64,000 nt of DNA from Eutrigla gurnardus (lineage: Eukaryota; Chordata; Actinopteri; Perciformes; Triglidae). The position numbers were made by a program, and so were the translations under genes. Positions 23,328-35,599 of the stretch are shown piece by piece; positions within the stretch are counted from its first letter, which is position 1; each line of letters opens with the position of its first letter. The notes under the pieces are model-generated. The model worked only from the letters and a program-made list of their open reading frames with translations, did not search any database and had not been told where the DNA came from. The stretch lies in the NCBI GenBank assembly GCA_963514095.1, contig OY741266.1, forward strand, positions 5,168,522 through 5,232,521, read 5' to 3'.

Positions 23328-23831
23328 AATAAATCAAGAGAGAAGTAGGACAATTTTCTCATAAACTTCTATACAATCAGAGAGGAGTCACACCCTGATG
23401 GCCAGTAGAGAGAATGTAGCTTTAAGGACCTTCAGCATTGGCTTATTTTTTCAGAATAATAGTCTGCGTGGATCCTAAATGTATTTCCTGCTGAGCTCAT
23501 TTAAAAATTGGCACTCGTCTTTCTCCTAAGCTGGGATGAAAAACCTCCCACCAAGTCAAACACTACTGTTATCTTTTAATGTCAATGATGGTTTGAAGTG
23601 ATAATGGTTTCTAGCGGGAAAGTAAATCTCAAGACAGATAGAGGTGGTGAAATACCTTTCACAATGCCAGCATGACATCACTCTGTTGCTCCATCACGCT
23701 GACTTCAGCATGATGAAGATGACTAAGAAAAGCAAGATCAGTGCTCTTTTTCTTTTTTCAGCCTTTATATTGACCAAGTCACCACATAATCTGTCATCCG
23801 AGTTTCTATTTATTTTTACCCAACAACTCAC

Positions 23832-23857
23832 CTCTCTCTCTCTCTCTCTCTCTCTCT
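23832..23857. repeat. (CT)n
   Basis: Short CT run. Confidence 0.9.
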
Positions 23858-24151
23858 GCCCTTCTGTCTGTCTTTATCTGTCGCCCATGGAGTCAGCAGA
23901 AGAATCTGGTGTGTAATTAGCAATATTATATTTGTTATATTTCCGTGGACTGTCCAGCTCAGTCTCACTGTTCTGTTTGAGTGTTGCGATGTGTTCATCA
24001 GCTCAAAGTACCAACCATGTTAACTTTAAATATCATTCTAAATATGTACAAAGTTCCTTCAGATTCAACTTAGACTACACTGTAAAATGTTTTTGCTGTA
24101 AATTTACAGTAAATTGCATTACTTTTACAGTTATTTCACAGTAATTTATTA

Positions 24152-25206
24152 CAGTTTTTCTCGATTGTTTACACACATTTTCTGAACGCATGCCTCATAC
24201 TCAGAACTCTACACACAAATCAAAAAAACACACACACAATGGGCAAAACCCCTCAATTCTCCTGCAAAATGAAACTTTACATTCAAAACAATGTTATTTC
24301 TTCTCAAAATGGTATTTTGTTTTCAAATGACACACAAACCATCATATGAATAGACATGTATAAGAACCAGTTGAACACTGATGTGCTCAATGTAAAACAC
24401 GATGAACACTTCTTCTCCATTTACCATAATGACTTAGGCCTTTTTTGGTTCAGTGTTACACTCACTACAGACAGTACACATAAATGTGTTGTAAAATATT
24501 TTAGAATATTGTTTTTATATATTTTATTTTTCCCACAAGAATACTGTAATGTATAGTTTTCATCCCAACCAACACAAAGTTGCATATACAGTGGTCTACA
24601 TACAAAACCAGAAGAATTTACTGTATACAGTTACAAAAAAAAACAAAAGCAAAACAACTATCCCACATCATTCTGTTTCGGTCTGGCCACAGCACCTTAT
24701 CCACATCACAGGCAATGCAAGCGATGGCCAAGCAGCGGGGGAAATATCGCCTAGCATGGAAAATCCATGCTAGGCTCCTCCTCGTACTCTCACTCCTCTG
24801 GCTCTGCCTCTGTTGCCAATGTTGGCATCCATTGCTCCAAAACAGAAGAGCTCACCTGTTGCACTTTTATGCTAATGCTCTGATTGCAAATTGTAAAACT
24901 GTGTTGCAGGTGTTTTCCCATGTGATGAGTCAGTGTGCATAGTAGGGAAATTAACTTTAGAATTTTGAATGGCAGTGTGTTCCTTGTGAAAACAAGAGAT
25001 TTTCTTCATGAAAATTGTGCCAAATGCAGAGGATTGTGTGTAGTGTTTTGAAAAAAGTGTGTTTTAAAACTGCAATTTGAGTGTAAAGCAGGAATTGTGC
25101 TTGCAGTTTAGCAGAGCTAGTTCAGGGGTGTTGGTGCATGAGTTGCATGTTGTGGTCATTGTGTCTCAAGTACCAGTATTTGTGTGTAAACAATTGGGAA
25201 AAACTG
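24152..25206. mobile_element. Mariner-like element, divergent member (TA target)
   Basis: Ends are CAGTTTTTCTCGATTGTTTAC and its inverse-type GTAAACAATTGGGAAAAACTG, flanked by TA (24150-24151 and 25207-25208). It sits inside an AT-rich repeat with ACTGTAAATTTACAGTAA wording that resumes at 25209. Only an Arg-Gly-rich N-terminal remnant of a transposase remains. Confidence 0.7.
24770..24832 (-). pseudogene. Transposase N-terminal remnant, 20 codons
   Basis: ATG at 24832 (- strand) opens MDANIGNRGRARGVRVRGGA and then a TAG stop. The Arg-Gly-rich start parallels those in the elements at 25503-26499 and 7690-8328. The rest of the transposase is gone. Confidence 0.4.
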
Positions 25207-25502
25207 TATAAATATTTCACAGTAATGTACTGTAAATATTTCACAGTAAAATACAATGCAACTACAGATATATACTGGCCCATGGAATTACTGTGATATA
25301 GCAGTAGGTAGCTGTGGAATTACAGTATCTTGCTGTATGTTTACAGTTTAATTTACTGTTAATTTACAATTTAAATAATACAGTAAAATATTGCAAATTT
25401 GACTCAACTGTGATTTTACCACTCAAACATGCTTTGGATTTGCTAAATTAAAAGTCAAAACAAGAACAAAGGAAAAAAGACAATACTCATTTTAACTTTT
25501 TA

Positions 25503-26499
25503 CAGTTTTTTTCAATTGTTTACAGGCAATTTTGAAAACCGGGTTCTTTTTTTCAAAATATAATCACAATTATCCAAACACCAAACTCAATTTGCATAAT
25601 TCCTAGATTGTTTGCAAAATGACACAATTCAGTCAAAACATACACACTTCAGTCAAAACATATACACATATTTGTGAAAATGCTATTAGTTTTAATTTAA
25701 CCAACACAGTCCTCAATGATCAGACACTATTGCAGCCAGTTTCACACTGCTGTGATAAATAAAAAACACATTTGTAAAAAAACTAATTTTAGGAAATAGC
25801 ATGTGCTAGATTTTTGGCCAGACATTGTTATGTAAGGGATAAATTAGATGTCAAAAAAATAGTGAAAACCCACAACATTCTTCATGATTAGTTTGAGATA
25901 TAGGGAGAATGTACACAAATAGGCCTACTATAAACTTACCAAGCACTGCACAACACTGATGCTGCAGACTGAATATTTCAAGTATTTATTTTATCTACCT
26001 CTTCCTCTATCTCCTTCTTCTCCTCTTCCTCTACCTGGGCCTCCTCCTCTACCTCCTTCTCCTCTTCCTCTACCGCCTTCATCTCCTTTTTGAGCTCCCC
26101 CTCTCATTCTCACTCTTCTTCTTCTAGCTCCCTCCATTTTTGTTGAAGACAGGTGAACTCACCTGCTGCCTTTTATAGCACACCTGAGCTTCAAATAAGC
26201 ACATATGTGCTTCCACACTTGGTGGATGTGATTATCCAATTTGTTCATTAGTGTGGTCATTGGCAATCCGGGGCTTTGTAATGACAAGGAAGTAACCTCA
26301 CAATCCTTGTCTGTGTCTAAGGTGTGAAAATGTGTGTAGCGTTTTACAAATCCCTGTGTGTAATGTTTTGCAAAAAGGGTGAAGCGGACATTGTGTGTAA
26401 TGTTGTGCAAATCTGTGGAGGTGTTTTGCTCCTTGGAGTAGAATTTCGCAAATTGTGTGGAAATTTTTATTTTAGTGTGTAAACAATCGTAAAAAACTG
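25503..26499. mobile_element. Mariner-like element, copy 2 (TA target)
   Basis: Same termini as 5582-6569, with TA at 25501-25502 and 26500-26501. The two copies can be read side by side with only scattered substitutions and small indels, so they derive from a recent common source. Non-autonomous. Confidence 0.7.
25991..26137 (-). pseudogene. Arg-Gly-rich 48-codon transposase N-terminal remnant
   Basis: ATG at 26137 gives MEGARRRRVRMRGGAQKG and then a GGRGRGEGGRGGGPGRGRG run to a TAA stop. This is the composition expected at the start of fish mariner-like transposases. The 13-base difference from copy 1 shifts the frame there to an acidic product. Confidence 0.45.
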
Positions 26500-26816
26500 T
26501 AATAATTATAAAAACAATTTTACAACATAAACATGAATTTTCATTTTGCCCATATATTCATTCCCTGTCTATAAATCAATCAATCTTTTTTAACTATCAA
26601 TATTCAATAAACCACCAAACATTTTAATCCCCACTGTCAGCCTTGACAGTCTTGTTTGACATTAATCAATCAATATTTAATCGCTATCGAATTTACAAAC
26701 GCCAATTTACAAAAACTTCTAAACATATACAGTATAAAAATACAGTATAAACAATCAACAACTTGTGAACATATACAATATGAACATTCTGACATAAACT
26801 ACGCAACAATTCACAT

Positions 26817-26934
26817 TTAAACTGACCACTCGAAGTCAACAAGCTTTCTTTGTAGAGTGCTCACATTTGGATTGATGGCTCCATGCTTCTTCTTCGACGT
26901 GGACCCCATCTCTGGGTTAATGCCCAAGAAGCAT
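26817..26934 (-). CDS. Terminal-exon-like frame of unknown gene
   Basis: On the - strand a strong acceptor (a pyrimidine-rich tract, then TTGTTTACAG) is followed by a 38-codon frame and TAA. It begins in phase 1 and includes CFLGINPEMGSTSKKKHG, then AINPNVSTLQRKLVDFEWSV. The composition looks like real protein and not a repeat. I do not recognise the family and found no upstream exon in 27-28.5 kb. It could be the last exon of a small nested gene, a processed fragment, or part of an unrecognised transposon. Confidence 0.3.
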
Positions 26935-28394
26935 CTGTAAACAATAAGCAAAGACAACCATGGACATAAGTTAGTTCTCTGTGAGGCAAAGCTTTGCGGA
27001 GAAAAACGGCTTTGAAATGACTTAGTTGCTGCAGCTGGAGGCTAACGTTAGCTTACTTTAACTTTGACTTTCATGCTAATTTGCGGCAAAAACACTGCGT
27101 ATTCCCGGTCGAATAACTCACAAACTATGCCTCCTAACGACATGCGGAGACCATTATACGGATACACATGATTTGAACTTTCCAAAGATATATGATGTTT
27201 TGGTCCGTTTGCTATCTCTAGTGTAGCAATTATAGGATGAGAATCTGCACCAATCTGTCCTTACACTAACCAATGTTATGTTTAATATAAGAGATCAACT
27301 CATACAAAAGCAGCGCCGACTGACTAATCGAAGCTCCAGGTGCAGATCGTGAGATTATATTACAGAACTACTAGAAGGTAAACTCATCATTAAGACTTAA
27401 AGCCAAATGCAGAAAGCACAGCTGGCATATTCCGATGCCGCTGTTATGTTTTTGATGTATTTATTCATTTGTTTATAGACCTACATATGATCACACTGTT
27501 TTTTAAGTCTCATTTTTGTCTGCGTCTCTCATTTTCTCGGTCTCTTCATCTCTCATTAGTAGTAGTAGTTAAGATTGAGGAAGATCCTCCCAAATGCAGC
27601 GTTTTGCGCTAAAAGTCAATAGCCACTCTGGTGCCCCCTGTGGCTGCAATAATCAGGTAACATCAGAAAACCAACTTGTTGGGTGTTTTCCTGCCATGTT
27701 TTCCCACAGCGATACCAACTGGAACAGCAGCATTGTTTGCCAAAACAATGACTCCCCACTAGACGATGGCACTAATTTATCAATTGAACCACAAATCCAA
27801 TTAAAGAGGAGGTGGGCACTGCCCGAGCATATGGATTAAAGTATCCTGTTGTACACCACCGTCACAGGAGAGATCATCTACTTAGTTTAGTCTTGAGGGA
27901 TTTCCCTTAATATATATATATTTTTTAATTAATTTGGCATTCCAGTGTGTATAGTAAACTTGAAAGGAACATTACCCTGCCTGCTGGACTGTATTAGGCA
28001 ACCAATAGGTCATTTCCTAAACATTCCCAAAAATGAATCAGGAATAGCTCCTCAACCTTAAGGCATCTGTATATTGTTAGTCTCCTTTGAAAGCCAAGAA
28101 ATATTTATCAATTGTAAGTGAACCTATCTATTACATTTCCAGAGTAAATGGAGATGCAACAAAGGAAAAAATACCATTTTGATCGATTCCTAGTATGTAA
28201 GATCACCCTTTAACCGTTGTTTGTGGATAATGATGTAACTGAATGTCTTCTACTCTTTACTAGGACTTTGGTAAAAAAAAATTCTCCTTGCGCACAAAAT
28301 GTGTACTGAAACAGAACCGAAACCGTAACCCAAGAACAGAAGTACGTATTGAACCGAGGGCTGACTGTATTGTTGCATCCCTATTTAACACTTA

Positions 28395-28670
28395 AGATAA
28401 ATAAATGGGGGGCTGCACGGTGGTGTAGTGTTCCATCTGTGTGGAGTTTGCATGTTCTCCCCGTGTCAGCATGGGTTCTCTCCGGGTTCTCCGGCTTCCT
28501 CCCACAGTCCAAAGACATGCAGGATGGACCTGTCTGTCTCTACATGTCAGCCCTGTGGTAGACTGGTTACCTGTCTGACTCTACATGTCAGCCCTGTGAT
28601 AGACTGGTTACCTGTCTGTCTCTACATGTCAGCACTGTGATAGACTGGTTTCCTGTCTGTCTCTACATGA
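28395..28670 (-). repeat. Dispersed repeat family B, reverse copy
   Basis: Reading on the - strand: three to four minisatellite units (GACATGTAGAGACAGACAGG), then CATGTCTTTGGACTGTGGG, AACCCGGAGAGAACCC, and GAACATGCAAACTCCAC. These are parts of the same element as at 30505-30680. Confidence 0.8.
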
Positions 28671-30504
28671 CTGATTAGATTTGTATGACATTATTGTATA
28701 ATACTTTGTAACATGACATTGTTTGGGAAACATACAGTCTGAACCGTGTCTCCTTTTACAAAGCATCCTGGCTTTGCAGAACCAGAGACGCCGTGACGTA
28801 TTTAATGAGCGTCAGAAATCCAATAAGATTGAGGCTTCAAAGCAACTGTGAAAGGTGAACTTTTGCTGTTTTGCATGTTTACACGGCTCTTCAACTGCAA
28901 GCGAAGTCGCTCTGCATCATATATTAATATTTTTTTCTATTATATTAATGCCGGTTCAACCACATGCATAAATCAAATCAGTTTAGCTCTGTACAGCGAA
29001 CTGGACCGGTGAAGCCGAAAATCGGCCTAACTCCAACGTAGACTCATGTTAGTCAGATCTGGTGCAATGGTTTTATTTTTTTATTGGGATACTTCACAGA
29101 GGGATTCATAATCCTTACTAGGTCTATCAACATTGCAATGTGTGCAATAGTCAGATCACAGGACGTGCAATGAGGGCCAATTCATTTCAACATGTCATTG
29201 TACAAATGTTTTTGCTGCTTGACATCTCTCATGTATAAATCAACCCAGAATCAGGGACGGATACTGGGTATGGGAGGATCCTCTCCCTGGCGATCGCATT
29301 TCCCTGTAGTGGTGCACCGTGACAGGCTCAGAGTCGGCTTGGAAAGGCCTGGGTTGAAACTTCACAGCACCCTACACCTGGAGCCAAGGGAGACAAGGTC
29401 TGACCTACAGAACTGTATGTGGGTGTTCATTTCTAACGGCTGTAGATGGAAACCAGGTGAATGAGATTACTCTTGTGTGTCGGTTATGTCCAGAACTCAC
29501 ATACACACATACGAACACCAATATAGGATACACTTGATCCTCAATCATCCTTTGTGATTCCTTCTCCAGTTTGAAGCAGTCTGCACTCCGGTACTTTTTT
29601 CTTTCTTTCTTATGAGCCAAAAACAACCACAATGAACCCCAGCACCTAATCTGTTAAATGTTATGAGACTCTGAGAGAGTGATGGTAAGGATTTTGTCTG
29701 GGTTATAGGGAGAGCAAAGCCTTTGTTATACCAACAAATGGATTAGATTGGACATCTGTATCTGTAAAGTGAGTGTCATGCTGAGCTATTCATGAATAAT
29801 TCATAATTATGATTTAATATTATATCCGGCCATTTTAGATCTGGTTTTCCATGTGTCCATTCCAGATTGGGTCAACGATTTTGGACCTGTGAAGACCTCT
29901 AGTCAATGCTATATGAACAGCAGCATCCTTTTTCCTTATCCATCTTGACAAGCTGGATAGCCGTCGGCTAGCAGCTAATTTGCAGCATGCTGTGCAATCC
30001 TGTCCATGTTTACTACCAACACACACACTCCGACACCTCGCTCTCCTATGGTGCCACTTCAGATTAGCGGGGCTAATATCTTGTCCCAATCACCAATAAT
30101 TTGCATTCTTAAACTGCTGAAATGTAAACATCTGTGTTGTTATCATGATGATTTCCATGTCTTGGTAAATTGAAAGAGCGTGCCAGTTGTTCCTAATTAG
30201 CATATGTAAATGCCCCGCCTGTGCCCATAAAAGGGCATGAGACTGCCAGGCCATGTTCACACAGTACTTGAGAAGAAAAGTTGAGAATGAAGTAAAGAAT
30301 GCGAAAATGTAAATCTAAAGCTGGTGGACAAGCGGACTCCAAACGTAATAAAACGTCAGCTGTTCTGAAGTGGAGGAAGCCGACTGCCGCAGGAAGTGAA
30401 CAGCAAACGAGCAGTTATATTCTGTAGGACTATTGACTGTGCATTCATCCTCTGGTTGTGGTGGCTGAAGAGGAAATGTTACCCCGCATTTCATGGCAAA
30501 TTTT

Positions 30505-30680
30505 CCATCCATCCATCCATTTTCCACCGGGGGGTGGAGCCGATCCCAGCTGTCATTGGGCAAAGGCAGGGTAGGAAGCCGGAGAACCCGGAGAGAACCC
30601 ACGCTTACACGGGGAGAACATGCAAACTCCACACAGAAGGAACCCGGGCCGACCCAGGAACCACAAATGTGGAGGTAATA
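30505..30680 (+). repeat. Dispersed repeat family B, short copy without array
   Basis: CATCCATCCATCC, GGAGCCGATCCCAGCTGTC and GGGCAAAGGCAGGGTA run directly into GGAAGCCGGAGAACCCGG and ACATGCAAACTCCACACAG. The minisatellite part is absent here. Confidence 0.8.
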
Positions 30681-33035
30681 GATTTTCATTTAGCATCTTT
30701 TAAGAGTAAGTGCAGAATCCTCCAAGCGTCCAACATGAGATAGGTCTCTGTCAGGATAAAGAGATTCAGATTTATCCATTTCTTTCGGATAAAAGAAGAA
30801 AAAAAACAACAATGTTCTTTTTGTAATCTTAACATCCTTCAAAGGACTGAAACACTGATAAAACTAAATCCAAGCTAATAAAACTGATTCTCTGTCATCC
30901 TGCCTTCACCTCCCTTCCTGAACTCACTGCATCTGTCTGCATCAAACAATGTTTTTTTTTTATTAAAAAAAAAAAATCAGTAAACCTATCTGGACCTTTT
31001 ATATTCCAAAAGGAGAAACATCTATACCTTGTTGTACTCTTCTATCTATGCTTTGAACTGCTACGCTAATGCTAATCTATGCTCTGACTCTTGATGCTCT
31101 TTCAACTAAACTATGTGAGGTCTAATTCAGAGTGTTCTGAAATGTGAAGGTTAACCTGATGCTGTTGACCTGCAGACCTCAGCAGTTGACACTGTGTTTT
31201 AGGCTGTGTGGCTGTGAATGGGAGGGGGTTGAGTGGGAGCATGAATGGGAGGGATTTGAAAGTGACAGAGGGTCAATGAGGATAGAATACACAATGAAGT
31301 GAGATTGTTGCTGCTGAGAGGCCAGGAGGCAGTCTTTCTACTCAGTCAAGACATGACTTCTATCCAGCACTGTTTATTCCTGAAGTATATCTCATCTGTT
31401 GACATGAATCCATTTTTGATCTACACTCCTTCATGGCGACCTTCACAGGTAGTCTTACAATTTATAAAACATGTATGGGCCACAAGTTTTCATTTTTTTT
31501 GGCAGGCCGTTATTACATGCATGCTGTTTAAAATGTAAAACTTGAAACAAGCACGTATGATGACATCAATTTGTTTATAGGCTACAAAGGAAACGTGGAG
31601 CCATATTTTTAAGAAGGGATGGGCTAGGTGTTTGCCAGAGAGGAGGAATCTGTTTTTTGTAATTTTGTAAAATAATTTTTGTAATTCCAGATGTAACAAT
31701 GAGGAGGTGTGAGTGGCAGCAGGCAGCTGAGCAGCGTGCTGCTTCCATTTCTATTGTAATGACATTTTGCAGGTGAACCACACCAATACACTGCTGCTGG
31801 GAGTGGTATGCATGTAAAGATGCAAATTGACAGATCATTATCAAAAAGAATATTTTACCCCAAAAAACATTAGTAAATGAAACAAATTATTAAATAATTG
31901 GGCCCCCCAAAAAAAAGAGATTAAATAAAGACAATGGGCCCTAGTTTTGTGGCGCAGCGCAGGGTGGCGAAGCCGGCGTAATGCAAGTTTCGACCAGCGC
32001 AGCCTTGCGCACGGTCAGTTTGGCAGTTTGGTGGATCGCCTGCGCCAAGATGGGTGTGGCAGCACACAGATTCAGCTTGGTGCAGTGGAAGTTTCGTGGC
32101 AAAAAGCCTCGCCGAGACTGGGCCGAAAGCCCGCCAGCTCCAACCTGGTTTACTCTTTGCGCAAGGCGAATTACAGCTGGCGGAGTGGCAGTTTGGCGCA
32201 GTGCGCACACGTCACCAAGACCTCACAGGCAGGTTTCCACAGTTCCAGGCACATTTAAATGCAATATATAATCACAACAAACACTATTTAATGCAACTCA
32301 TTGAATCAACACGTGAATTTATATCTATATAGATTGTCCCGTCACATGTGGCGTCAGATCAAAGGCGGATGGCACGCGTAACGGAAACTCAGCCTGACTG
32401 AATTAACACAGCTGAAACTTGGACCTCTCGGACCAAAACATCTCCCTGGCTGTGTTCGAAATGCCATACTAACGTCCTACTCGTACTCAATTGTGACGTA
32501 AATTTGAGTACGTAGTGCGTTCACATACAATAGTATGTGAATTTGTGTACGCGAGAAATGCCCGGATGTATACTGCATTGGCAAGAATTTCTGAGTATAC
32601 AGCGGACCTTGCTAAATCTACTCAACTTCCCCAAAATGCATTGCGGCTTGTCTGACATCTGAAAAGTTTTGGATAATGGCGGACGACTGCGGTGATTCTG
32701 GCGACAGCCCGACACAAACCGTGTACACATGTAAGTATACTGTAACATGATTTTTATGTTTCCAGCTGACTTTTAAATCGTATTGATAATGAACGTTACT
32801 TTATTGTTGTTGGCATTGTACGTTAACGTTATGAATCGAAGGTCCTGCTAGCCGGCTAGCCTACTGACGGTAATTTACCATAGCGGTTAGCGAGCGTAAC
32901 CGAAGTCGTTTTTACCGACGTTAACTAATAATATAGTGCTTATGTTAAACCGTGGTTATATATTTATTAACGGTGATTAATAACGCCGTGCAACGTTGTC
33001 CGTTAAAGGGACGGATGCAGACACCGAACGCCTCA

Positions 33036-33355
33036 TGGTACAGACACACCAACTCCGGCAGCGACGGATATGGACGCAACGGACCGCTGAACGAACCGGC
33101 GAGTGGGCAGTTCTGTGTTAAAGTTGGATCAATTGGATAGACGTCCTGCGTAGTGGGCGGGACTTGAGTTTCGCTCTGCCGTTTCCAACCGTTTCCAACA
33201 AGTTCAATCTATCGAACTTTATGCAAATTCACATACGGCGACAGGGCAGTCAACTCGACGTGCTTTATCCATCATGCGGAGCTCCTGCTCTACATAGACA
33301 ATGAATGGGATCCGTTGACTTGACGTCTGTTGCCGGAGTTGGTGTGTCTGTACCA
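33036..33355. mobile_element. 320-bp inverted-repeat element in Myb exon 2
   Basis: The ends are TGGTACAGACACACCAACTC (continuing CGGCA) and the exact inverse at 33331-33355, a 25-bp perfect terminal inverted repeat. The 3-bp TCA is on both sides (33033-33035 and 33356-33358). Removing it restores a codon path Arg-Leu-Ile-Gln in the Myb exon, which supports the boundaries. No coding capacity. The superfamily is unknown. Confidence 0.75.
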
Positions 33356-33651
33356 TCATTCAGTGGAGGGAACGATGAGGAGACGTTCACCGGCAGGAGG
33401 AAAGTTGCTCTGAGAGGCTTCACTTAAGAAAATGTGGTATTAAATGTTATAATTCTCATATGCAGGGCTTAACAACTACTGGTGCATATTTAGCTTCTCA
33501 ATGATATAAGGTTGAACACCAGTGTATATAGATGGGAGATGTACTGCTTTCCTGAGATGTCTACCTGAAACGTTCTGTTGAACAGCAAGAAATCATCAAT
33601 GTGCTGTAACACTTTTCTATGTACTGTTCTTCATATAGGATGTTTCTTAAA

Positions 33652-34881
33652 CAGGGTATCCGCGGGGCCTTAAAAAGTCTAAAAAAGTCTTAAATCCAAT
33701 GATTTCAATTTAAGGCCTTAAAATGTCTAAAATTCTCCTAAAATCTCATAAAGGGTCTTAAATACGATTTTGAAAGGTCTTAAAAATCTATTGACGTTAC
33801 TTTTACTTAAAACATGGATAAACTTCAGTCTCGCTTTGAAATGTTTCGATTTTTGAGGACGCTATAACCTAACTACGAGGCGGAACTAAATGTAGGCTAC
33901 CTGTGCTGCCCGGTCACAATTGCTTTGCGCGCGCAGCTCGGTGCAGCTCTGTGACAGCTTAGTTAGCATAGCAGCGGAGAAAACATTAAACAGAGGCGAA
34001 TTACAGCACTTGCATGCATGGGTAAGTGCAAGTTTAATGATTTGTGGCTTCAGAACGAGCAGTTCAGTGCATGGTTGAAGCCGGTGGAGGGAAACGCTTA
34101 TGAAGCGAACTGCACGTTGTGCAAGAAAACTTTAAAGCTCGGAACATTGGGCGTTAAGGCATTGGAGTCCCACTGCAAATCAGAGAAGCACAAGGCGGTC
34201 ATAAAATGCCAGCAGAAAACGCCGCCAATTAGCCACTATTGCTCCACATCAGGAGCCGGAGCATCAAGGTCCAGCGCGACCCAGTCTGCTGCAACTCCAG
34301 TCGATCTCCGGACAGCGTTTGGGTCTACGCCGACACTAAAAGCGGAGGTGCTATGGACTTTTCATACGGTAACTAAGCACCAGTCATATACTGGTAATGA
34401 GAACATTGATGAGCTGTTCCAGATGATGTTCCCGGATTCAGAAATAGCAAAAACATTTAAGTGTGGAAAAGACAAGACGGCGTACATAGCGCGATTTGGA
34501 TTTGCCGATTACATCAGATAGTTCTTTTGTGCATGCACACGCAGGCAGGCACACACACACATAATGGCCGTTGCCTGTTTACTTGTTTTGCCAGTTTACC
34601 AATATAGTTTGGCAATTTTTTTATTCTAACTTCCAAACAAATCTTGGTTCAGAGGTTTCTGGTGTTTTTAGTTAGGTTAATCGTTTTGTATTCCAATGTG
34701 AAAGACCTGTGAATAAATTCATATAATTTGCAAGTAATTCCGGGCCTCCAGTTTTCCTTCAAGTCTTTTGTACTTTTTTGCCAGTATAGATGTGAAACGG
34801 GTCTTAAATTGTATTCATTATGGTCTTAAAAAAGTCTTAAAAAGTCTTAAATTTGGCTTGTTGAAACCTGCAGAGACCCTG
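33652..34881 (+). mobile_element. hAT-like element in Myb exon 3
   Basis: Ends are CAGGGTATCCGCGGGG and inverse-type GCAGAGACCCTG, with AAAGTCTTAAA repeats beneath each end. TTAAA is duplicated on both sides (33647-33651 and 34882-34886), a 5-bp duplication that is shorter than the usual 8. It carries the transposase fragment at 34018-34521. Excising the element plus one TTAAA leaves the Myb reading frame continuous. Confidence 0.75.
34018..34521 (+). pseudogene. Transposase N-terminal fragment with zinc finger (hAT-type)
   Basis: ATG opens a 167-residue frame. Residues 1-65 hold KFNDLWLQNEQFSAWLKPV, then CTLCKKTLKLGTLGVKALES and HCKSEKHK: a Cys-x2-Cys...His-x5-His zinc finger as in BED/U1-like fingers of hAT transposases. 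Later EVLWTFHTVTKHQSYTGN and MMFPDSEIAKTFKCGKDKT match the region just after the finger in these proteins. The frame ends at FADYIR, well before any catalytic domain. It could still make a DNA-binding peptide, but the simplest reading is an internal-deletion derivative. Confidence 0.65.
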
Positions 34882-35039
34882 TTAAAGAACAGGGGTGGAG
34901 GGAAGGTGGAGCCGGATGGACAAAGAAGAAGTGGGAGAACATGAAGCAGAAATACAAGGTGAGTTGGAAGCAGTTTAAAGTATTGAACACTACAGCATAA
35001 AAGAAACAAGATGAAGTTGTCTTTCTTATTAATAATCAG

Positions 35040-35599
35040 TAGGGGTGTGACGTTACACTCCGCTCACGAGACAAGATGAGACACGATATTGGGTTCACGA
35101 GGACGAGACGAGATTTTAAGAAAACTACAATGACAAAATATATGGACCAACAGACTTTAATTTAGCAGAGTTGCATGTGCATTTTGAAATATATTACAAT
35201 AAGCGATGCCGTGGTTGGGTTTTTTAAGCTCCCAGTCAGTAAGCTGTCTGTAAAACCTCAGCTATGTATAGCTCACAAATCTCGCGAGACAGATTTTTAA
35301 CGCGACGAGAAATATCGTCGACTTTAATCTCGCGAGATCTCGTGGTACTCTCCTCCCCTTTAATACGCCAGGCGAGGTGCAGTGAAAGTTTCGTCACTTG
35401 ACAACCCAATGACAGAAGCAGCGCCACCGCTCCTACCACGCGCATCACGCGCTGTGCGTGCGTATAGTCATAATAATTATAATGCCGATATTATATCACT
35501 ATCGAAATTGTAGGCACATTTTAGGCATGTCTATCACAAAGCAGGGTCAGGGCGCACAGCAGTAGACATAATAGTAACGAGAACCTGGTAACACCCCTA
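35040..35599. mobile_element. Chimeric hAT element carrying GGGCCC-family DNA
   Basis: Ends are TAGGGGTGTGACG and inverse-type AACACCCCTA, with the 8-bp ATAATCAG on both sides (35032-35039 and 35600-35607). The left half is hAT-like, rich in CTCGCGAGA words. From about 35350 to 35595 the sequence is the reverse complement of part of the GGGCCC family (compare 37250-37460), so one element has captured part of the other. It lies in an intron-like position of the Myb gene. Confidence 0.8.

Larger units (their letters stand above)
20880..23420 (+). repeat. Dispersed repeat family A, copy interrupted twice
   Basis: Pieces at about 20880-20989, 21987-22386 and 23331-23420 join into one family A copy when the two inserted elements (20990-21986 and 22387-23327) are removed. 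Alignment to copy 1 places both junctions to the base. Confidence 0.7.
32676..34958 (+). pseudogene. Broken Myb/SANT-like gene of the Harbinger-like element
   Basis: Exon 1 (32676-32730) encodes MADDCGDSGDSPTQTVYT and ends at GTAAGT in phase 1. Exon 2 starts at 33009; the split codon gives Trp, then TDADTERLI. After a 320-bp insertion (33036-33355) comes QWRE and, one frame over, NDEETFTGRRKVALRGF. Exon 3 (33639-34958) encodes MFLKEQGWREGGAGWTKKKW and ENMKQKYK before GTGAGT, but a 1.23-kb hAT splits it after MFLK. W...FTGRR...KKKWENMKQKYK is the Myb/SANT-like pattern of Harbinger-associated DNA-binding proteins. The frameshift near 33374 and two insertions mean no intact protein. A 90-codon open frame at 35740-36009, in phase with exon 3, might be a last exon, but a - strand remnant overlaps it. 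Confidence 0.65.
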
